A DNA stretch of 64,000 nucleotides from Cryptomeria japonica (GCF_030272615.1 NC_081408.1:620740476-620804475); one strand, 5' to 3'. Counted from the stretch's first letter, positions 49,330 through 59,864 are shown. The notes: generated from the sequence alone by a model not told the origin. Made by a program: numbers and translations.

Positions 49330-49990
49330 GACATCCTCAACTTGAGCTTTTAATTTCTTCGCGGGAAGTACTGTTCAGCTGAAATGATTGTGAATCGAGT
49401 TTTCGATGAAACCCTTGTCTTCGGTTGAATGCTTTAATATTTCATCAAAAGTTTATTTTCCTCGATATCACCTCATCAGTGAATGGCCCTTGTCGAAAAA
49501 CCATCTTGTAGTCTCCCCGAAATCATTCTTTCTTCGATGAAATCCTTTTTGATGAGTTATTCGTGAGTTTCATCGAAATCATATTTCGATGAGTTTTATA
49601 CTTCGGTGAAAGTTCACGCGATCTTTTTGAAATCTTCTTTTCTTCGATGTCCTTCTTTTATCGATGAAATCCCTCTATTTTTATCGACATATTGTTATCG
49701 ATAAGATTTGTTTTTCGATGAATGTTTTTTAAGTTTCCTCGGCAATTTTATTTCCTCGACTTCACATTTTGGCCTTTCGCTTTTGGATGAAACTGGAATA
49801 TCGATGAGTGGTTTCTTTCATTTACTGAAAGAGATATTTTGCCGAAGTCATCTTAACTTAGTGTTTTACACTTTATGTTTTATTTCGATGAAACTATTCT
49901 TTCGGTGAAACTCATTTTGAGATGCTCGACATGATATTTTTGGCCGATGATCTTTTAGCTTTCACGCCTTTGGGAAAATTTTTAAGTTCA
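49330..49990. repeat. Cluster of TTTCGATGAAA/TTTCATCGAAA motifs in element K
   Basis: The near-palindromic 11-mer and close variants occur in both orientations more than ten times in 650 bp. Examples are TTTTCGATGAAACC (49398), TTCGATGAAATCC (49533), TTTCATCGAAATC (49568), ATTTCGATGAG (49585), ATCGATGAAATCC (49661), TTTCGATGAATG (49712) and ATTTCGATGAAAC (49882), with CTTCGGTGAAA variants at 49603 and 49900. The cluster lies between the start of K and its ORF. Confidence 0.75.
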
Positions 49991-50011
49991 AATATATTGT
50001 TCAACAGGAGG

Positions 50012-50160
50012 TAGGGCCTGATGCAAAGGCAAAGAGGTTAAAATAGTGTAAAGACCGACGAAGTCTCATCTGTTCAAATGGCTAGCACGATTTCATTGAG
50101 TGAAATATCAAGGATGTTATGCTCTGCGAAATGGTGAAAGAGCGAAAAGGAAAATACACA
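50012..50160 (+). repeat. Continuation of J module array right of K
   Basis: It contains TTCAAATGGCTAGCACG and then CTCTGCGAAATGGTGAAAG, the two parts of the J module, and completes the unit cut at 44990. Confidence 0.7.
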
Positions 50161-50515
50161 GGCATGTTTGACCCGTTGGAGCAAAATTTTCAAATTCTTC
50201 TATGAATCCAATTTTGAAGGGACGACCGAAGCATGCGGTATCAATGTCGCAGTTAAGAGTCTGTCTACCATATATGATTTCACATCAATTGAATGAAGGC
50301 ATCATTTTGAAGAGTAGTTGCAGAGAAGTGCTTGTAGAGAAAATTTCTTTAGTTGCAGGGCAAATTTCTTCAGTTGCAGAGTAGATTTCTTCAAGCAAAA
50401 AATAGGTTCTCTTGTACTCCTGTTTGGCAATTACTTGACAGTGTGTTTTAATTGAGGTTTTGATTTATTATAGAACAGTTGGGGCTAGTAATTAAATTGC
50501 TTGCATAGTTTTAAG

Positions 50516-53500
50516 ATGACACCTAAAAGAGAATTCTCAGGAAAGGTTAATTATCAAGAGAGGGCTATCTGTGATGATTTCCTAGAATAGTTGACATTGT
50601 CAACTAATGTGGCAACAAAGGTAAAAGAACTAGTGCCAAGAGCTCCTCGCCTAAAAATAGGAGAGGGATTATATGATAAGGGTAACTGGCTAAGAGACCC
50701 TCAAATTGGGTTGCCTGGGTTGGGATTATTTAAGGTTGGATTTGGCATGAGAAACTCCCCAGCCCCAATGAACAGTATCTGGGAGTTGGATGTAGGCAAA
50801 TTGGTGGTCCCTGGAGTATTCATGGATGTCTATCTCCTAACTCAGATTGCACACAACTATGACCCAATCACAAGAAGTGTTAGGGATATAAGTGGGAAAA
50901 CTCTCATTGAAATAAATAATGAGGAGTTCAGAAATGCTTTCGGGCTTAGTGAATTTACCAATTTTTTAGAACCTATTAATTTCAAATCACTAGCTCAGGT
51001 TTACAGTGTGCAGAGGAATCACCTTAGAAATGGGCCTCTTAAAGAATTCTTTGTGAAGATAGGTGAGTTAACTGTTGTAGGACCTAATACTGAAGAGCAT
51101 TTTTCTTTAAATCTGTTTACCCTTAGGGCCAAAAGAATTTGCTGAGAATCTTAAAATTGTCCACAATTGGGGTGGTATCTACTTATACCCTGTCTCCACA
51201 GTTTTCAGAGTATATGGCTTCAAAGGCACTCCATTTTTGTTTCCCTATCAGGTCCCTCTTAAAGTGGGAATTGCAGAGATCCTTAGGCAGATTGGTGGTG
51301 TGCAAGAGGCAGAGTTAACAGGCAGAGGTAAAGGGACCATTTTCCCTACAGTTACCATAGCACACCAATTTGTGATAATTAAAGGAGGTTGGAAGTGTTT
51401 TGAAGATTTCCTTCAACCGTATCATTTGTCAATTGCAGTATCCCGATGTGCTGACCCTAAAGATTTCTTCAACGACATGTTCAGAAAGAGGGCAATATGC
51501 AGAGGTAGACCCCACCAATTCTATTTTCCTGAAGACCTCATTAGGAATGAGTTTGATTTAGATGAGCAAGAGCTGAGGAAGGAAAAGTGGGTGGCCTACA
51601 AAAAGGCTTTAGACTTTGTACACCAATTTGACACTAGCTATGACCCTTTGTCTAGCTTTCACCCTTTTGAAGAGAAGATAAAGTTCTTAATTCTTTGTTT
51701 TGAGGATGTGATGCAAACATTGAAAGAAAAGAGGGAGGTTGTAATTAAGAACAACCCTAAGAAAGCAAGATTGGTTCTAAATAGGTCTGCATCTGCTAGA
51801 GCAATCCCTCCTGGTGATTACATGTTGCATAAGAAGTCCAACTATAGTGTGTTGATGCTAACAATAGGGGAGTCCTCTACTTCAAAAGGGAAGAGGAAGA
51901 TACAGGATGTCATTGACATTCAAGATAGCCCAAAGAAACAAAGAGTGGGAAAAGAAGTACAATCTGATGAACCTTTGTACTCTCCATCTCAATCCCCTAT
52001 TCATATAGGAGATGAACATGCAGCAGCTGAGCAACTGTTATAGTTAGGCAACCTTGGAGAGATAGCCTACTCATATGATGAAGTGGAAGAGGGAATGCCA
52101 GAAGAGCCCCTTACTGCTGAAATGAACATCACTACTAATGAGTTCAAAGGCCAGGAGTGGGATCCTGAGATCAAGCAAGCCAGTGAAGATTTCTTGGTTG
52201 ATAATAATTTTGTCACATCAGGAGCTTTCATGCAATTTGTGTGGAAGCAGAACATTGATAAATTTAATGCTTGGTGTGAAAAGAGGAAAGGTGAGCAGCC
52301 CCACAGGGATCCAGCTGTGGTGGAGGAAGAGATAAAGTAAGAAATGGTTGATGAGTTTAAGACCACTCCTGAGTAGGGAAGAGACATGGTAGCACAGGCT
52401 GGGATACTCATTCTCCCCGAATGGGACATAGTAGATGCCTTGGTTTTAGAGGCAGTAAGAAAAGAGACCAAACCTATGGAGGGAGTCACTTTCAGTAAAG
52501 ATAATGCTGCACTAGTCATGTGGTCTCTTAAAAGAGATGAAAATAAGAGGAATAAGGACACCCTAGGGTCAAGTTACCTTGGAGGAATGATAATGAAAAG
52601 AGTGCAGAGCACTGGGGTAGTGGAAGCTGCTAGCACTGTGCTAGAGACTACAAAGTTTAGTGTTGCAGTAGTAGAAAGGGAGGCTAAGGAAAAGGTAGAT
52701 CTCTAAGTTAAGTTGGAGACAGCTTTAAAAGCTTACAACAATACCAAGGAAGAGGTAAGAGGTAAAGATAACATCATTGCCAAGCTACAAAGCCAGTTGG
52801 CAGGACAATACCATCAAGGTGAGTCCTCAATACTGATGATCTCCTCTTCTCCTGCAAGACCTCCACCTACCAGCCCCATTATTGAGTTCCCACCATCTCT
52901 ATCACCTTCTAGTTCTCAGTTGATTGAGATCACTCCCCATGAGTTGGAGAATTTAAAACAGGCTCAAGCCTTATATGCAAAGAAATATGAAGAGAGGGTA
53001 AAGGCTACAATTTTAAGTTTTGTTGACACTATAGGGTCTTCATTAATGTATAACAATATGAGTAAGATTCTGGAAATGTGGAATGAATTAAATGGGGACA
53101 AGGCTGTATTAATGCCTATTTTTGATAAATGGAGACCCAGAGAGCAGGATATAGAACTGATTTGTGTATCCTATGATGAGGTAGGGGTTGACCCTATTAT
53201 TAAATCTACAAATGATATGACAAAGGATTTAGTAAAGTTGGTAGAAGGAGTAGATAATGCAGATAGAAAAATCAACTTGTACAAGAAAGAGTACACTGAT
53301 CAAGTTTTTGAATTACTCCCAGGAGGTTTTGTCAGCCCAAACCAATTAAAGGACAAACAAATATGGCTTAAGGAGTTGGAAGCCAAAAAGCCAAATTTTC
53401 ACTAAGAATAAAAGGAATTGTTAAATCAGAGGATGCCTCCATATTTGTCAAAATAATTGAAGAGATTGAGAAAATCAAATCTCATTATGGTTTTATGAAT

Positions 53501-53698
53501 TCAGAGGTCAATAAAATGAGGAATTCTTGGAAAAGATTAGCCAAGACAAAAGCAAAAGTAATTAACTTCTCATGGCCTACTGATGAGGTGTATTAGGAAT
53601 GGACAAGAAAATATGTCGTGCTTGATGTGGAGCAGTTAGAAAATGTTGCAATAGAACAACAAGAGGAAGAAGCTATGGATGTTGAAAGAGACTTGTAG
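50516..53698 (+). pseudogene. J-encoded protein of about 1060 residues, paralogue of the K protein
   Basis: The start ATG at 50516 gives MTPKREFSGKVNYQERAIC, followed by a TAG (likely CAG) at 50588. The frame then holds to 51145, shifts near 51120, holds with four stops to 53405, shifts near 53403 and ends at 53698. Segments shared with K, in order: VGKLVVPGVFMDVYLL..YDPITRSV...INNEEFRNAFGL (50780-50960), VHNWGGIYLYP....RVYGFKGTPFLFP (51155-51250), DFLVDNNFVTSGAFM (52190) and QAGILILPEWDIVDAL (52400). It also has a basic KGKRKIQD..SPKKQRVGKE region (51890-51950), a Ser/Pro-rich linker (52850-52925) and a helical C-terminus. Function and location are unknown. The basic motifs suggest the nucleus. 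Confidence 0.75.
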
Positions 53699-54634
53699 CC
53701 GCATTTGTAAAAGGTTTTGTAACTTCTTCTTGAGAAGTAATGATTGTAACAAACTCTCCTAGGAAAGTCCGAAGCTATGTGTGCATCCATATTGTTATAA
53801 ATGGATACCAAGACTAGAAAAAGAGGTTCGCAAGGAATTGTTAGAAAACGCTGTAGAAATTTATCTGAGCTTTTCCAAGTTTAATGGAGAATATTCGAAG
53901 GTTTTTGTAATACTTTTAGAAGAAAATATCAATATATAGACCATTGGTTTTGAGTTTAAACTTTGTATTGTCTTCAAGTATGTTTGCAAGTGTTTACTGT
54001 TTCATTCTGAGTAATCTAGGGTTATTTCATTTGAATATGGGTTGTAAGGCAACTTTTAGTAGATATGTTTCTTAGCTTTTCTCTTCAGGATGGGAATTAA
54101 ATATGCAGGAATCATCTCTACCAGTAAATTCTTTGTGGGACACTTTGAATTTTGATGAACATAGTTTAGTTTGATATGAATAAATTCTTATGTGTGTCAG
54201 GCATGTATAAGGATCTGCAGAAGCCAAACTGATGGAATATGTAGAGATATTTGATTGTGGAAGTATTGTTTGAACTTAGATGACTCTGTGACCTTGGATA
54301 AGGCACTGGTGTAGATCAAGGTTGTCTATTACGCATCTTGTAGGTCAATACTGAACATGAGTACAATTTTTATTCCTTTGTTTCAGTTAGCTTTAAGGTG
54401 ATTAGATCCACTAGTTTTTTGGACTGGTTTGCTGTGGATTCATCTTTTAAAAGTGTGAATTTAGTTCACAAAGGTATACCCACCTGAACTTTGAATAAGT
54501 TCAAAGTGTAGAAGGTTAATCAAACCTTGTCATATGTTCTCCTGAAGGTTTTCTTCTCTTTAATCTCTCTTCTATATACAGAGTTATCATACGATCATAA
54601 AGATTTTAAAGTGAATCAGATTTTGAGAACAACA
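53699..54634 (+). other. Element J promoter and 3' portion
   Basis: This is noncoding DNA after the ORF, with TATAAATGG at 53796-53804 and about 830 bp to the element end. It is equivalent to R-U5 in an LTR. I see no primer site after 54634, because D coding sequence follows directly. Confidence 0.5.
53796..53804 (+). promoter_or_regulatory. TATA box of element J
   Basis: TATAAATGG is placed after the ORF, at the same relative position as in E. Confidence 0.5.
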
Positions 54635-55377
54635 AGTTGCATTTGGTGATTGTACTTTGGTTGATCTATTGCATTATTTGAAGTCATAGTGGACAGATTT
54701 GAGACATTATAGTTTTTGAATGTTTGGTGTTGGATAGGCATGGTGTGTGCCTGAGCACAAGTTTGTACATATGAACAACCCCCTAACACAATTTCATTAA
54801 AATGGTAAAAAATATTATTTACAACGGCATACCCAGACTGTGCTAGGAATAAGGCCATTCCAAGTGCCCAATGTACATTTTTGACTTCACCAAAACTTTT
54901 AATCTTTTCTGTAAACATATTACCAATACCCCAAAAGTAATGAACTTTCAAACATCTTGCATCTATTACTCTGCTTCTAGATTGAATTCTTTGATACATA
55001 AGCAAGAATCTATGATTGAATTGAGCAATTGATTCCCCAGATACTCTTTTCACACTTGCAAATTGAATTAGTGCATCTTTCGATCTTGTGAAAGGGTTGA
55101 TTTGACTTTAAAAAAGGAATTCAAATTCATGCCATGACCAAATCAAGCTACGAGGAAGACTTGCATACCATTGTGATGCTGAACCTTGAAGAGTTTGAAC
55201 AAACAAGTTGCAAGCAACATCCTCTAGTGTGCTTTGAAGGGAAAACACCTGATGTTTAAAAAGATTTACATGGTCTGAAGCATTTTGTCCATTTTTAGGA
55301 AAGAAAATGGGAATCCCATTATACGAATGATAAGGAATTGTATGCACAATCTCGGGTATACACAATGGACTACCCAT
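54635..55377 (-). pseudogene. gag: Element D Gag, N-terminal part
   Basis: It begins MGSPLCIPEIVHTIPYHSY at 55377, about 90 bp from the 5' LTR. The retrotransposon Gag core reads HVNLFKHQVFSLQSTLEDVA, LFVQTLQGSASQWYASLP and SGESIAQFNHRFLLMYQRI (55270-54990), a Ty3/Gypsy-like Gag pattern. A stop lies near 55107. The frame is cut at 54639 by element J and resumes at 43170. The protein is a structural particle component by family. Confidence 0.8.
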
Positions 55378-55439
55378 TCGAGTTAAACTTTCCCAAGGTC
55401 TAACTCACTCTAACTTAATAAAATAATTCAGAAATCATT

Positions 55440-55464
55440 ATCGCCCTCCTTCTAGCACCGACTC
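55440..55464 (-). other. Putative primer-site region of element D
   Basis: On the minus strand the LTR end is followed by GAGTCGGTGCTAGAAGGAGG. GGTGCTAGAAGGAGG has the look of a tRNA 3'-end complement, but I cannot name the tRNA. It is not the initiator methionine site used by A, F and I. Confidence 0.35.
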
Positions 55465-58400
55465 TATTGATGAGTGTTTTGACACACTCACCAACATGCA
55501 GGTAGAACATGAATTCATAGACCACCTCTCTTGAAAAAGCTATCAGTCTTGAAAGATTGAAAACTCCAAGGTCTATGTAATCGAGTCATGATGATGTTGG
55601 GTAACTCGGTGGTTGACGTAGTTGTACCTGTTAAGGGGCCTACTGATTCATAACTTTCTGATTTGTTTGCAAAAGTTAGCAAACCAAAACTAAATCTAAG
55701 CTAACCAACAAGAAATAAATAACAAAAGATAAAGGGGATGCAAGGGGATGACAAATATTCAACATGCATTCAATCCAACAATATCAACTAAATCTGGAGG
55801 ACAGTGGAACATTCATACATTAACATGAAAATTATGAATTTAACATATTAACGAAGCTAAATTAAATGGTTTGAAACATTAAACCATATAAGCATTAACA
55901 TCAAACATAGCTCTCTCCAGATTCAGGAAGTTAAATTAGATAAAATATATCAAACATTCATCATATGAAAGGAAAACATCTGAAAGAAACAATAAATCGA
56001 ATTAAGATTCATATATTCGCCTGCGAATGAGGATAATTATTCAATAGATTTGTCCCACTGAATGTCTGATTTCTGCCTTCTATCAGATTATTCTCAACTA
56101 CACTAAAATTAAATATGCAATGGACGAGAATCTAGAATGACCTTCAGCCAATTTCCAGAAAATTTCCAACTCCTAAGCTATTTCTAAATCTTAATTCATA
56201 ATCCTGAAAGTTCTAACTTCAGAATTGCTAATCCCCTTACAATGACCATTCAACTCCAATTTATAGATATTTCTCTCAAAAAATCCTCTTTTGGAAACTA
56301 AAGATCAACTCCCAATTTGTGCATGCAAGCACCAAGTTTCGTTTTTGCAACTAAAAATCAACTTTAGTTATCCATGAAATCTTGTCCCTATAACAATAGC
56401 TTTCCAATTTCAATGTTAAGTTCAACTCTAGCTTGATTTCAGTTCAAATAGAGTTCCACTCCGAGTTCTACTTTGGGTGTCTTTTGATTTGCAAATTAAA
56501 ACCATTTTAAATCTGCACATTAAAACAATAGAATAATCAATTCATTTCTTAAAATGTACCAACTTATTTTATAAATTCACAATTTAAAATAAAGAATTAA
56601 TCCATTGTGAATATTTGAATAAAATAATATAAATATCTTAAATTAAATAATAGTGCATAAAAATTTAAATTATTATGAAATCATTTTTATTAAATTTTAA
56701 AATAAATTAAAATTTAGTAACTCCCTTATTTTTTTGCATGGTGGGTCCAACTTTCCACTTCTCCTGCAGCACACACAAAAAAGTAATTAATTTATAAATA
56801 CTTGATATAAATGAACAGCTGATTTGAATCCCACTTTTTAAGGAAGCCATTATATTTTAATGAATACAAAATTAACATGCAACACATCTTACAAGCTTTT
56901 AACTTGGAAGGTTGGAGAAAATAAATCTTTGACTAGACAAACATTCAATTGCAATTCGTGGCCCTTTATGAATGATTTTAATATTTTTGCTTTTTTTCCT
57001 TGTAGAGACAATGAGTGATGCCCGCAATTTTTGGTGGAGATGCGTGCACTTTTTTTTTTGGTTTGCCCTAAGTTCTTATCGCTCTATTGTTTGGTTTGCC
57101 CTAATTAAGGCTTTTCTTTATCACTGAATCAATGTTCTTCAATCTGTTAATCCACTGCACCAGGTTGGGAAATTTATCACTCTTCATACCGATCACAATA
57201 CATTTCTCATGCTTACCTTTTGGACGGAGATCATGACCTTCCTCTTCTAAGCGCTATGCGTTCTTTCCATCGATGCACTCCATTCATTTTATATTGGAAC
57301 ATACATTTTATTGCACATTATCTGTCTTATGGCTACTCTTCTCCTGTTCAACATTGTTTTGCATTTCTTTCATCGCTCTTTGTTTCATCTATTTGTATTG
57401 CATTATCCGTTCGCTAAGCATTGCAGTGATTTTACTCTTCAAAATGACTTCGGAACTTCGTGCTTTCATGCTCTTTGGAGGTCAGGTATTACAGAGTCAA
57501 AGCCTAGTCTTGTTTTAGTCTTCCCCACCTCGGGGATCCGGGATTCCAGATTGTTGGTCTTCCATTTAGCTTTTACCGATTTCAGCTTCAGCATTCATTA
57601 CGATTTAGGAGTTTCGGGTTCTCCAGGTGTGGAGTTTTGGTTAATTAATTCTTTCATACTCTGGAGGTCCGGAGTTTCAGAGTTTCATATTTCCAAAAGT
57701 TTTGGCTCCTCCTTGTGTCTCCTGAGTTTCGAAACTACAAAGCAACTAATTACTTTGTTGTGATTACTGTTTTGTTTATCTCAGATGGGATCGTATTTCT
57801 GCAAACAACTTTCTTTGAGTTGGTTTGCACTGTTAACATGGTTGGTGCTCTATACTTTCATTTTTTGGCTTTTAAAATCCCTCTTTCTCATCTTTGCATC
57901 GATGCCTCCTTTCATTACTCACTGTGCTATGTCCTTTTGTTGATGCATTTTCTTGTCCAAGGCAACTTATATTCACTGCTATGCATCACTCTATTCACCC
58001 CACCTTTATTGGCAACATCGTTCCTTAATGCCTTGTTGTTCCAGGTGGTTGCGCCTATCTCTCTTTGTATCACTGAAATCTCATTGCCCTTGGTTTGCAA
58101 AGACATGGTTTCCCATGCGTCTCTCTTGCCTTCAACTATTTCAGCACTGCGTTTGTTCGGATGGGCTTTATTTTTGAATAAATAGTACTACTACACAACT
58201 TTCCTTTACAACAACAGCCCCCTGCTATCGAACACCGGAGTCCGGAGTTCCAGACTTTCTATCCCTTCGCATGCCAGAGAATGAGTGACTCCGAGGTTCC
58301 GGACTCCCAGAGTCCCCGGTATTGAATGATTATCTCTCTCATGCTCCAGAGGTCCGAAGTTTTGGATTGCCCTTAAATTTTTTAGTTTTCATTTGGAATT

Positions 58401-59554
58401 TTTCGGAATTCATTTCCAGCTTCAGGTTTCAGAACTATGGGGATTGGGGCTTTTACTCCGGGAGTCCGTAACTTTGGAGTATTTCATTTACAAACTCTTT
58501 AAAGTTTTAAAACTTTAGGTTTATATTTATTCTAATTTCTAATTTTCAATTTTAATTTAATTGCAAGTTATTAAAATTTATTAAAATTAACTTTACATAT
58601 TAAAATTGAAATCAAAGTTTATATTAATATTTAAACATGTTTAATCTTAAGTTAATCCAAATTCAAAACAAAATTAGTATAAACATAATTAAAATATTAA
58701 TATAAATTTTAATTAATTTTATTATTTAATTTTAATATTTGATTTTAATATTTAATTTTAATTTGAAAAAATTTAAATTTCATTTTCAAAACTATTTGTT
58801 TTTTTGTGATTATTTATTTTTTTGTATTTTTGCAAATATTTGATTTTTTTTTGGATTTTGACATTTTTCAAATTTTTAGAGCTTTTGTGTTTTTCACTTT
58901 TTAGGCTTTTGGGGTTTTTTACTTTTTAGGGTTTTTCGGTTTTTTCAATTTTTTTTGATGTTGTGGATCTCTTTTACGCCTACACTAGCCTATACCTACA
59001 AAAGATGGAGAGAATTGCACAACGACAACGACCAACAAGAAAGGACACACACACGAAAACAAAGATGCACAAGCAACAAGCTCAGAACCCTGGGGACTCG
59101 AGTTTCAAAAAAATAGACAGAAAAATAGCCCAGGAGTTTAGGAATCTAAACTTCCGGGGTGAAAACCAAAAGACGAACAAATACTTCAAGACTCTGGGAA
59201 CCCGAAGTTTCAAAGTGATGCTCTGAAATGACACAAAGCGAACTTGGGAGTTTGGAAACCCGAACTTCTAAACAATAAAACATAAGCACGACCCAAATCT
59301 TCAGAAACTCGAACTTCTGGGGCTACACAAACAAACAAACGAGACAAAAAATGAACTCGGGAACCCGGGGACCTAGATTCCAGAACAAAGAAATAAAAAC
59401 AAGAAAACATCCCACCTCGAGAACTCGAGAACTTGGGTTTTGAGGTGAACAAAACAAAAACTAAAAAGAAAAGGAAAAACTAACAAAAAAGACAAGAGGG
59501 GACCCGCATTTCATAAAAATGAAAATGATGGGACTAGATATGTAGGGCATAACA
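55465..59554 (-). repeat. Element D 5' LTR, 4.09 kb
   Basis: This is the uninterrupted LTR copy. It runs on the minus strand from TGTTATGCCCTACATATC at 59554, through a palindromic cluster (59440-59080), AT-rich DNA, a second cluster (58480-57478) and a TATA box (56266-56258), to the end at 55465 (TATTGATG, with a G-to-A change relative to the other copy). It has an extra 65-bp or so near 57055-57125 relative to the 3' LTR, containing TTTGGTTTGCCCTAA twice. No sense-strand ORF is apparent. Confidence 0.88.
56258..56266 (-). promoter_or_regulatory. TATA box of element D 5' LTR
   Basis: CTATAAATT on the minus strand lies about 795 bp before the LTR end, matching 12844-12852. Confidence 0.55.
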
Positions 59555-59859
59555 ATTCCCCCTCTTCATTGCAATCAACAACTCATCATCTTTCTCTCTT
59601 GTTGGTTGGCAAATATGCACTGCCAACATGTCACTTACCGGTCTGAAGTCCTTATGTCTTCAACACAAGTCAACACTACTCATCAATCTCCAATGGCCAT
59701 TATGCTAGATGACCTTCTCTTCCTTACCGGTGACCTTCTATGCTAGTTGACATCTATGGCACTATTTCCGGTATGTATCAATGACAACACTACTTATCAA
59801 TCTCCCATATGGGTTGTCATCCTATATCGGTTGACATCAATGACAACACAATGCCAACA
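59555..59859 (-). repeat. Element A 5' LTR, distal part
   Basis: These 305 bp match 5326-5640 and complete the LTR broken at 12028. They contain ACCGGT-type motifs and end GCCAACA, followed by the target duplication ATACC at 59860-59864. Confidence 0.88.
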
Positions 59860-59864
59860 ATACC

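Larger units (their letters stand above)
44991..50006 (-). mobile_element. Element K: LTR-like insertion with motif cluster and ORF, nested in J
   Basis: It starts TGTTGGGTCTC and ends TTGTTCAACA, with exact GGAGG at 44986-44990 and 50007-50011. It is 5016 bp. In minus orientation the order is start at 50006, TTTCGATGAAA cluster (49990-49330), ORF (49101-45952), TATA-like TATATATATGAGAG (45911-45898), and about 900 bp to the end. It has no terminal repeat or pol. Removing it rejoins the module array of J, since the unit at 44911 continues at 50012. Confidence 0.82.
43176..54634 (+). mobile_element. Element J: LTR-like insertion with repeat modules and ORF (contains K)
   Basis: It starts TGTTATCAATG at 43176 and ends GAGAACAACA at 54634, with exact AGTTG on both sides (43171-43175 and 54635-54639). 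It splits the D ORF, whose frame resumes in register. Without K it is about 6.4 kb. The order on the plus strand is start, array of about 130-bp modules (43490-44990, resuming 50012-50160), ORF (50516-53698), TATA box (53796), and about 840 bp to the end. No terminal direct repeat, primer site or polypurine tract is seen, so it resembles a giant solo LTR. Confidence 0.8.
12029..59554 (-). mobile_element. Giant element D: gag-only LTR retrotransposon with 4.09-kb LTRs
   Basis: D starts TGTTGATGGG at 12029 and ends GGCATAACA at 59554. The flanks are ATTCT (12024-12028) and ATTCC (59555-59559). The uninterrupted LTR of A reads ATTCC, so this is a 5-bp duplication with one change. The 5' LTR is 55465-59554 and the 3' LTR is 12029-19881. 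A Gag-like ORF begins at 55377 on the minus strand and continues beyond insert J down to 40371. I find no reverse transcriptase, RNase H or integrase belonging to D. Removing E, F and J (and K within it) leaves about 13 kb. No canonical polypurine tract is visible next to 19881, so the 3' interior may be altered. Confidence 0.85.
1697..59859 (-). mobile_element. Element A: gag-only Copia-type LTR retrotransposon, hugely expanded by nested inserts
   Basis: The outer ends are TATTGAAC at 1697 (TGTTGAAC in the other LTR) and GCCAACA at 59859, flanked by the exact 5-bp duplication ATACC (1692-1696, 59860-59864). In minus orientation the order is 5' LTR (59859-59555, then 12028-9061), an initiator-Met-type primer site at 9046-9058, a gag ORF (8997-7045), a polypurine tract at 5641-5652 and a 3' LTR (5640-1697). 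With insertions removed, both LTRs come to about 2.46 kb. The interior is only about 3.4 kb and no protease, integrase, reverse transcriptase or RNase H is visible. The element was therefore non-autonomous or lost its pol. Copia-type assignment rests on the gag domain and LTR ends. Confidence 0.85.

Noticed and set aside
45952-53698. J and K ORFs as a host divergent gene pair sharing a bidirectional promoter
   Set aside because: Target duplications show K inserted inside J, so the head-to-head order is an accident of nesting.
50516-53698. Assignment of the J and K proteins to plant-mobile or Transposase_32 domains
   Set aside because: Only a vague pattern match by eye. It needs a profile search, so no family was named.
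43176-54634. DNA transposon with subterminal repeats
   Set aside because: The motif arrays suggested this, but the ends are TG...CA with a 5-bp duplication and no terminal inverted repeat beyond a few bases, and no transposase motif was seen.
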